A stretch of DNA of 64,000 nt from Trichosphaerium sp. ATCC 40318 (lineage: Eukaryota > Discosea > Flabellinia > Trichosidae), in the NCBI GenBank assembly GCA_038496445.1, contig JALMLS010000418.1, positions 1 to 64,000 of the forward strand, in the 5' to 3' direction. Below, one piece after another: positions 56,410 to 64,000 of this stretch (within the stretch, counting starts at the first letter, position 1; every line of letters starts with the position of its first letter). The notes under the pieces were generated by a model. That model had not been told where the DNA came from and made no database searches. It saw only the letters and a list, made by a program, of their open reading frames with translations. The position numbers and the translations under genes were made by a program.

Positions 56410-56941
56410 ATGATGCGTCTTATCCTTGTTGCTTTTGCGCTCGTAGCACTTGCTATTTGCCTAGATGTTGTTCCACACGGTGCTTACTGTGGCTCTGACT
56501 CTTCACTCTTTACTATCCGTGTCGATGTAGTTTCTCTTACCGCCATTAATGTAAACGCTACTGTACTTGGTATGCCAGCGTATTGCGCAGACGAGGCTGT
56601 ACGTTCTAGTGATGCTCTTTTCCAATTTTTAAAACGATTGAGTAGGTAACGTACGACGATTCAACACACGTGATTACTATTCCAAACATTAACAAGCCTG
56701 ATGATTGCTTTAACAAGATTCTTGTTGGTAACGGCGTAGACCCAAGCGAAATCACCGTCACCTTCGCTCCAGCTAACAATACTATCATTATCGATGCCTC
56801 TGGAGCTACTATTGACATGCCTGAATGCACGAGCACTCTATCCATTGTAAGAGAAATTTTTTTTTTATGTCGTTTGTATTAACCACGCTGTAGTTGAATT
56901 CTGCTGAGTGGGCCAAGCTTGAAAAGCAGATTCGCGGTTAA
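56410..56941 (+). CDS. Small secreted protein, about 145 aa, unrecognised
   Basis: The signal peptide is MMRLILVAFALVALAICLDV. The mature protein has five cysteines (GAYCGS, PAYCADEA, KPDDCFNK, MPECTST) and beta-rich stretches (FTIRVDVVSLTAINVNATVL, EITVTFAPANNTIIIDASG). Two introns are supported: one with donor GTACGTTC and acceptor GAGTAG just before VTYDDSTHVITIPN, both in phase 0, and one before LNSAEWAKLEKQIRG. Stop 56939-56941. The open frame running past the first donor is intronic read-through. Function unknown. A coding CACGTGAT lies near 56665. Confidence 0.62.
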
Positions 56942-57553
56942 ATTCAATAAAATGACGTCACTTCACAGCAAATTCGTTTTTGGTTTGTTTACAAACACTT
57001 TGTCAACGCAAAGCACGGTTTCCGTGCGAAAAGAGGAGAAATGGAGACTAAGAAAAGTAGTACTACTTTCTTTCCATCTTACATTCTATCCTTCTTCAAG
57101 AGTAAGCTACGGAGATAATAATCGCCGTCAGTGTCGCATTTTTTATCAAAACCTGTTTCACGCAGCTACATCATAAGTTTTGTCCAGTGATATTAAAATT
57201 TTGACACTTTTTGGTCATTTTGACACGTGACATTTAGAAAACACTACCCAGTATCAAAAAAAATGGTGCGCTCCTACGCTCGGTTTGTCATATCGTCTAC
57301 GCAGCAAACTGATAATTCAATGAACTTCAACAAAACATGTTGTGGATTGTTGGTTGATTAGGCTAAGGCAGATGTTTTACTTGAAAGCCAACACCGCCAG
57401 TGTAAGTCGAAACATAAACAGTATTTCCAATGCGGCGTGTACAGCGTGAGTGCTAGACGGAGTTTCTATTTTTTCTGCCGTGGTTTTTTATTTGAAAATG
57501 TCAGTTAAGCTTGTAGAGTAGCTAATTGCACTTACTTCTACCACGAACAACGT
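56942..57553. other. Intergenic region, 612 bp
   Basis: It contains ACACGTGAC near 57225 and no supported gene. Confidence 0.4.
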
Positions 57554-59504
57554 ATGGAGCCGTCAGCAGACAGCAATAAAACAACTGTACGCTATTCTAC
57601 AAAAATAGGCAATCACTAACGTGATGCGCTTAATACGCTGTGAATAGCGTTATAGCGTGGTTTTAATGTATTTACAATGTTTAGCCTACTAAAGCGCCTG
57701 CATGGAATCTAGCCATATCCTCGGAGCATCGCTTACGCGCTGAGAACCTCGCGTTTGATATAGACGTCTGGTATCCAGCTTTGAAGCAGTTTACTTTCCC
57801 AACGCTTTTCCACCCTCTCACGCGTACTGAGGCTACAGCTATATTTAACCACTATCGAACAAAGAACGGTTTAAAGCGAGATGCCGACTTGTCTCTTCAG
57901 GATATTCAAGCTTTGGATTCTTTAGAAAAACAACTCGATGTTTTGATTAAAACCAACTTTGGTGACACAGGTGCTTTTCTTAGATTATGTGGAAGAAGCC
58001 CTAAGGATGCCGATCCTCTTGATTACGAGAGCGTATACAGGAGATATACAGAACTATTGGCTGAGTACGAGAAAGAAGGAGAAGATCCAGATGATCCGAG
58101 TACAAAAGTAAAGGTAAAAAACACGTGTTTATTTGGCCGTTATTGTTTGCTATCTAACGGTGTTAATACTGATTTTAGGCGATTGCCCACGTATCAACAT
58201 TGCAAGTGAAATCAGGAGAAGAAGCTATGAGTTTGATTCTAACAAGTGAAAGGGTTTATGCCGATATTCTTGATTGGGTGTTATATGGTGAACCAGAACA
58301 AATAGTCTTACGTCAAGTACTAGCACGTAGCTTTTTGTTCACAGTACTAATTGCGTTGTATTTTAGTGGGAACCAAATTTATCTCTAGATTATGAGTTCC
58401 GTGCTTTTGTATGTAAGAACAAGGTTACTGCAATATCACAATATGATCATTATGGTGTATACCCTTACATATTCCCACTTAAAGAACGTATTCAACATCT
58501 CATACTTGAGAAGTGGGCTGAAGTTCATGAACATGTTGGTATGTAGTACAGTTGTTGTTGGATTATTTTCATAAGTGTTCCTCTTGTCTAATAGTAAATG
58601 TAGGTATTCCTAACTATTGTATGGATTTTGGCTACCTTCCTAATTCAGACAGTATTGTTGTTATTGAATTAAGTCCTTTCATGGACTGTACAGGGACCGC
58701 ATGTTTCAAGTGGAGTACAGATAGAGATTTACTCGAGAATGGCCCACTGACTTTCCGTATGAACCAGAAAATGCGTCCAGATATGGCTCAGGTATTAGAA
58801 GTAAACTGGGATATGGAATGGACAAAGAATGTGAAGCCTTACAAGGTTTATTTGGAAAAAGTTAAAAACAAGTTGTCAAAGGATTCTTCAATGTTAAGTG
58901 ACGCTGGGTCATGGTTCATGTCAAAGTTAAACACTGTGTATAAAAGAGAACCTAATGTACTTTTCGTTTATGGCACGTTGAAGAGAGGGTTTCATTGGAA
59001 CATGAAGTTTTTACAGAAATCAACTTTCGTATCAAAAGCAACAACAAATGTCGCTTTCCCGCTTGTTTTTGGGGAATCTGGAGTACCTTATCTTCTGGGA
59101 GACCAAGAAGGTAAAGGACATATGATTAGTGGCGAGCTTTGGCGTATCAGCGATGAAACACTTCTGGGACTAGACGAATACGAAGGTGTATCAAAAGGGT
59201 TAGTACAACTTTTTTTAACTTACTTTTCGGCTTGAGCTTGCATGCTCTCTTTAGAACTGACGTTGTCATAATTCTCACTACTTTTAGATACTATGAGCGT
59301 ATTGAGATCAAAGTAAAGAGAGAAGGAAGTACACGCGATGTAGTGGCATTTGTATATTGCTTAAAAAAGTCAACAACAGAATTGCTTGAAAAACCTTTCC
59401 AGAAAGCTTACGACTTAGCTTTTCATCAGAAGAATTATGATGCTATTAGACATATCCTTGTAAAACAAGAAAAATATCTTGGTCTAGCTGATGGTAAAGA
59501 TTAA
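57554..59504 (+). CDS. CDC123-like ATP-grasp protein fused to gamma-glutamylcyclotransferase-like (AIG2) domain
   Basis: The first exon MEPSADSNKTT joins in phase to PTKAPAWNLAISSEHRL. The CDC123/D123 part has FLRLCGRSPKDADPLDYE, SLILTSERVYADILDWVLYG, LRQWEPNLSLDYEFRAFVC, KVTAISQYDHYGVYPYIF and GYLPNSDSIVVIELSPFMD with CTGTACFKW. These are the D123 ATP-grasp motifs (RSPKDA, L..EFR.FV..N.., AISQYD, VIELNPF-like). Within the same exon come FVYGTLKRGFHWNMKFLQ, PYLLGDQEGKGHMISGELW and RISDETLLGLDEYEG, then YYERIEIKV, the complete GGCT/AIG2 fold with YGTLK and the catalytic Glu in DEYEG. CDC123 helps assemble eIF2; GGCT-like enzymes cyclise gamma-glutamyl amines. The fusion links them on one polypeptide. 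An intron at 58122 holds ACACGTGTT. Confidence 0.8.
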
Positions 59505-60204
59505 TCTAAAAATACAATACAGTCACGTGTGCTTGTGTCGAATAAATAACTTACATTCGCCTTTTTGTTTCATTTTGTCTTTAAACTATCCGGATCTTTT
59601 TACCATCTTGAGGTTCACACTTACTGTTATTTGTATGATGTTTATATTAGTTTATGTACCTTGATAGCCGTTTTGTAGCAAAAATGTAGTTTGTAGTTTA
59701 TAGTATGAGAACGAAGATGATAATCTTTATTGTTTTTGTAGTAACAACCCTAAGGCTCTTTGTTCTATTAATGAGGAACGCACGCAAAAAGACACGTGAG
59801 TGACTGAATTATTGTGAACAACTTTTTGTGTTTGTTCACAATAATTTTTCATTTTGCGTTGCCAACACAAAGCGTCACAATCCCTCTGCAAAGGTGAGGC
59901 TCTTTCTCAAATAACCCCAAATAACGCTTTTTTGTTAGATGTCAAATATGTCAATTAATAGTAAAGGTGTCTCCGAACAACCAAACCCAACCACACTGTA
60001 CAAAGGAGACCCAAATACACGCAATACATATTGGTTTTATGATTTTGATGCCCTGTAAATAAAGAATAAAGTTTTGACGCTACCATCAGAATAGTGTTAA
60101 TCCACAGGCGCGTACAAGAGCTTGAATACTTGTAAACTAGAAACAATGTTTAAGTCAAGCCAGATAGTCCGTTATTGCCAACAAACTAACTGGGTACGCT
60201 CCTC
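59505..60204. other. Intergenic region, 700 bp
   Basis: The 3' UTR of the CDC123-like gene has TCACGTGT (59523) and AATAAATAA soon after. Another CACGTGAG is near 59792. A minus frame at 59955-60146 is hydrophobic but lacks support. Confidence 0.4.
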
Positions 60205-61046
60205 ATGGATGAGCAAATCGATACAAGCCCTGAAAACAGGTGTATTAACATAATGCTTGTTGGAGACATAAATGTTGGTAAAACTAGCTTTTTAATGACC
60301 CACGTTAATGGGAGGCGACCTACAACTGAATTTCCGGCGCTTTTACCTGATTTTAAAGAAACAATAATATTTCGTGGCTCAACGCACGAGAGACAACTCA
60401 TTGATACATACCTGTGCGTAGCAGCCAATAAAATAAAAAAAAAACTCAAAAAATGCCGTTAGCTATGGTTACTATTCAGGAAGTCATGATATTAAACAAA
60501 AATGTACCTTTAAACAAATGGCAGAGCTTCAAGGTGGCAGGGTTCGTTTTGTAGTCTTATTTTTCAGGGAGAAACAAACTTATGTTGACATTCAGAAAAA
60601 AATAGGAAATTGATGTTTTCTTGTGTTGCTTTTCGTGTATAGACTTATGTTCTCTTGAACACTTACGGTATGTGCATGAATGCTTGCATGTTATATAACG
60701 CCTATATAGTGACGTTTACCACCCAGAAATAAAAAGATATTTCCCAGATGCAAAGATTGTTCTTTGTGGACTGAAATCAGATCTTCGGACTAGTTTAAAT
60801 ACCGTACAATCAGATAAAGTATTAATTGCAGTGTCTCATAACGATATTGATGAGATAGCTCAAGTACTTGAGGTGTGCTTGTCCAATTTACCACTGCGCA
60901 TGCTTATTTGTGGCTAGGCTTTTGCAGTATGTGAGTGCAGTGTCCTTGAAGGAAAGAAGGAGGCTGATAAGGTACTAGGTATTTGTATGTGTGCAGGTTT
61001 GGGATTGCCTATTATGAAGCCTAAAAGAAGTTGTGTTTTGATTTAG
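60205..61046 (+). CDS. Atypical Rho-family small GTPase with CaaX box
   Basis: MDEQIDTSPENRCINIMLVG leads to the P-loop GDINVGKTSF and an effector-like region (GRRPTTEFPALLPDF). After introns come LCSLEHLR, DVYHPEIKRYFPDAKIVLCG and LKSDLRTSL (Rho 'W.PEI....P..PIILVGTK.DLR', with LKSD in the TKxD place), then AFAVCECSVLEGKKEADK (Rho 'Y.ECSAL') and KPKRSCVLI-stop. The last four residues CVLI form a CaaX prenylation box after a basic stretch, as in Rac and Rho. The usual switch II DTAGQE is missing: the matching exon reads QLIDTYLYGYYSGSHD, so the catalytic Gln is not seen. GTP hydrolysis may be lost, as in Rnd proteins. Middle exons (60540-60720) are short and approximate. Confidence 0.72.
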
Positions 61047-61296
61047 AAAAGTCAGCAATCTACATACTTCTGGTAGAATTCACTGTACTAGCGTTCTTTG
61101 CTGCGCTCCTTTTAGCGCCTAGCATTGCGATCATATCAGCAAAACTACTCTCGCATAATGAGATGAACCATTTCAACTTATTCAGTAGAACGTGGTCACG
61201 ACCAAATAAACGACTTAATGCTTGAATTAATTAAGTTATCCACAAACTTGAGCCAGGAATATTTAGTAGTTGTTACTGACTCTTGTACCTGCGCAA

Positions 61297-63933
61297 ATGG
61301 AAGAAACAGACGAGAATACACCCAAAGCTGCTAAGGCGGTTTTAAAACGTACCAGTACGCCATAACGTAAATATAGACACTAAATACTAGCGATAAGCGG
61401 TTGTTTAAACGTTAAGACATTAATTGTGGTTGTTAGATGGTATTGAAGCAGCGCCACTGCACAAAATACTTTGGCACGCTGACTGGCTGTGCCTTGTAGT
61501 TGATCTGTGTTCGTTTGATGAAGTGGCGAAACTAAGTTTGTGTTCAAGTCTCTTAAGACAGCACTTTCTTCCTTACTATATTTCTGGACTTGCGCCTGAA
61601 AAGCCATGTGCTAACGACAAAAGACAAAGAAAGCTACAATTAGTGAACGCTGCTGTTGATGAATACGACATTTGTTATAGCTATCCTGATGACAACTGGA
61701 TGGTAGATGGTCTTCGCAATATTGTAAGAAAAGCAGATATACTTTACACAACCTTAAGCTATTATACTGGTTTGGAAGCTTGTCGTCACATTGTTGGAAG
61801 GTAATTATTTACGCTGTAAACCAGTTCTAACTTTTCATGATATCAGGATGTTGTTTGAAGCAAATGACATACTCAACATTGAAAGAAAAGGTATCAATAT
61901 TATGACTTATCACGGAATTGTAAGTGCAATTGAAAGAGTGGAAGATGAACGTCTATACAGTTGTCTCAGGTTGTATATTACTTTTTAACTTGATTGTTAA
62001 CGATAGTGTAGTGTTAGTTGTATTGCTGATATTTCAAATAATTATGATGATGTCCAGGCTTTATCCGTTCGTGGTACAATTGACAAATACCTTGGAGCAT
62101 CCGATTACGCCATTTCTCCAAGAACGTCTGTAGTCTTTTTGCCGGAAGATAGACAACGTGAAGTGGAAGAAGCAAAGGTACTGCTAAACGTTCATGTGGA
62201 TTATAATCCTCTGTTGCTAGGCATCTAGTGCGCCTTACTTTCAACCAATGGCATTACTTCATGTTGTCAAAAAATTAGGATACCACGTGACATTGAAGGC
62301 ACTTGTTGCTCTTGATAAAATACTTCACGATTGTATGCTATCTTTGTTTTCAATGGCCAAAGCACTTTCTCCATTGACAAATGATTATGGTCTTGTAACT
62401 GATGATAACTTTCAAACTATTTGGACAGGAGTTTATGATAGCGATTATATGCTTGAGTGTGGATATTCCCAAGACTTACCACCATTACAGAATCTGGCTA
62501 TTGAGTACGCATTTCTTGCTGTAGTGTTTACTGATCGTTACAAAGGGTGGATTTGAATAGCATTGATACAAAGGAGCTCCCTTGCATTGTTAGAAATGGT
62601 ACTTCGTCTCTATGCGATGTAACATTTGTTGTGATTGATAAAGAAACACCAGTATTCCAAGTCAAATCTTCAAGATACGCTGTCTCAACTACAAACAAGT
62701 ACAAATACCTTTGTCACTTTAAATAATAATGGTTGTTTAGGTACTTCTTGAGCCAGTTTACTGGTGGTTTCAAACAAGAAGATGTGATCCAATATGTTCT
62801 CATTGATGGCGAAACACCAGATTCCGCATTTCATTTCTTGAACATCATGACAAGCGTGAACTACAGAAAAGAGATTGACCTTCTCAAAGAAAAAAACCCA
62901 CCATTTAAGACACTCAAAGGTGTAGTCGTAAAACTAGGACAGGTAATAGTCTAAAGTCTAATAGGTAAGTATTAATAAGATACTTCAGGTTCTAGCTGAG
63001 GATATTCAATACTACTTTTTTACAACACTGTTCCACATCGGACTTACCAAACCAAGATTTCTTGATATGTTAGATATTGCAGGCAGTTTATTGAAGAAAC
63101 TGTCTAAAAGAAACTGCAAAAAACTTTATGTATCGTTAACTGGAATATTCAACAAAGGCTGCACGTTCATGACTTACATCATGAATAAGAAAAAAGCAAG
63201 AAAAATTCCTGAAGGTTTACTAGAGATGTTTTGTAAGTCCTATTTTGAGGACGATCCGCCTTATTTGCAATCAACGGCAGACTTGTGGATACTTGCAAGT
63301 ACGACAATCTTTTATTTGTACTTTGACTAACATTATTTGACTCAATAGGAATGGGATCACACGACGATATAGCCGAGAAATTAGAGACAAAATTACCTCC
63401 TACTTTTGCGTCACATCTTTACTTGTGTAAGGATGACCCTAAAAAACTATGGTGGCATAGTTGGTTTGGTGATTTTGTTACAAAAGAGCAGCTTCAACAA
63501 AGTGCACATAGGTTTCAACAGGCATGCACAAGTGTTAGAGTAACAAGGTATTTGAATTTTTGTTCTAAATGATAGTGACATCCTTTGCCAAGACCAGCAA
63601 TATTGGGTTCATATACTATAAAGCCAGGTGAAGACTATGTGCTCTTAGCTGGAGGATTAAAGTGGTAGGTTAGTTTCTAAACACTATTACTTATATTGAT
63701 GTAGGAATGTAACTCAACAAGACAGGAACATTACTGTGGCTCTGGACAGAAGTATTATCGGGAATATTTTGTACATGGACTACAAAGCCAAAATATTATC
63801 AAAATCAAAGAAATTATGTTTTAAAGAGTTGAATGGTAGATGTGTTGTACAGTTTACAGCTCGTATTGTTACTCCTGCAAGATGTTACCGCATAGTAATA
63901 AGTGGAAAGTCAGTGATTGATCTAAGTAGCTAA
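61297..63933 (+). CDS. BTB/POZ protein, family copy C
   Basis: This third family member starts MEETDENTPKAAKAVLK. Its F-box-like exon is CSFDEVAKLSLCSSLLRQ, with VRKADILYTTLSYYTGLEAC in the place of the ITHTGQGMYET block of copies A and B. The rest keeps MALLHVVKKLGYHVTLKALV, CDVTFVVIDKETPVFQVKSS-type and YFLSQFTGGFKQEDVIQYVL (BTB), DGETPDSAFHFLNIM, AEDIQYYFFTTLFHIGLTK and KLPPTFASHLYLCKDDPKKL. The BACK-like middle (GSLLKKLSKRNCKKL) is the most divergent part. All intron positions I checked match copy B. It lies 16 kb from the A/B pair, so the family spread by more than local duplication. Stop TAA is at 63931-63933, with AATAAA about 63966. Confidence 0.78.
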
Positions 63934-64000
63934 TTTCAAACTTCCTGTACCAACTGTTTTTTTGGAATAAATGGTTCCTTTTTCTTGACAATAACGATGG

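Noticed and set aside
59955-60146. 63-codon minus-strand hydrophobic frame
   Set aside because: Isolated, no neighbouring exons, no signal-peptide cleavage context.
1-64000. CRISPR arrays, prokaryotic operons or a virus genome
   Set aside because: No regularly spaced repeats; nearly all genes carry spliceosomal introns and eukaryotic domains.

Overview
The window is nuclear DNA of a unicellular eukaryote with a compact, AT-leaning genome. Genes carry many short introns, mostly 28-130 nt, with GTACG/GTAAG donors and TAG/CAG acceptors. The gene set is Beclin-1/Atg6, a MAST/Rim15-type kinase, a DCN1 domain, a Rho-type GTPase, a cAMP-receptor-like GPCR, Frizzled-like receptors, a fungal-type Zn2Cys6 factor and several signal-peptide proteins built from bacterial-style extracellular modules. 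This fits Amorphea, either an amoebozoan or an early-branching holomycotan. I cannot name the species. All gene models below were spliced by hand, so inner exon edges are approximate where stated.

Layout. 0-7 kb: C-terminus of an AGC kinase, a Zn2Cys6 factor, an orphan protein and a secreted M28 aminopeptidase. 7-16.2 kb: a WD40-like protein, a polytopic membrane protein, Beclin-1, a small secreted protein and a divergent, tail-less uL10/P0-like protein. 17-30 kb is a secretome block: a tandem pair of Cys-rich proteins with Thr/Pro linkers, a GGxGxD calcium-repeat protein, a GH79 heparanase, a type I membrane glycoprotein, a granulin-like protein and a large mosaic protein with a DUF11-like and a VWD-like region. 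30-39 kb: a SPRY-DCN1 fusion, two truncated genes meeting head to head (MORN-variant repeats and DUF4874/4832 plus ricin-type lectin), and a parallel beta-helix protein.

39-64 kb holds gene families: three BTB proteins (two in inverted orientation, one at the right end), a 3.2-3.4 kb tandem duplication containing a Frizzled-like receptor and part of a cAMP-receptor-like GPCR gene, a beta-helix/GCC-type membrane protein, a CDC123-like/GGCT-like fusion and an atypical Rho GTPase ending in a CaaX box.

The strongest genome-wide signals are a large excess of the palindrome CACGTG (usually as TCACGTGA), often inside introns and kept at matching places in paralogues, and unusually frequent GC-AG introns, including one intron that is GT-AG in one Frizzled copy and GC-AG in the other. 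Much of the middle of the window encodes secreted or surface proteins, and the right part encodes receptors and signalling adaptors.
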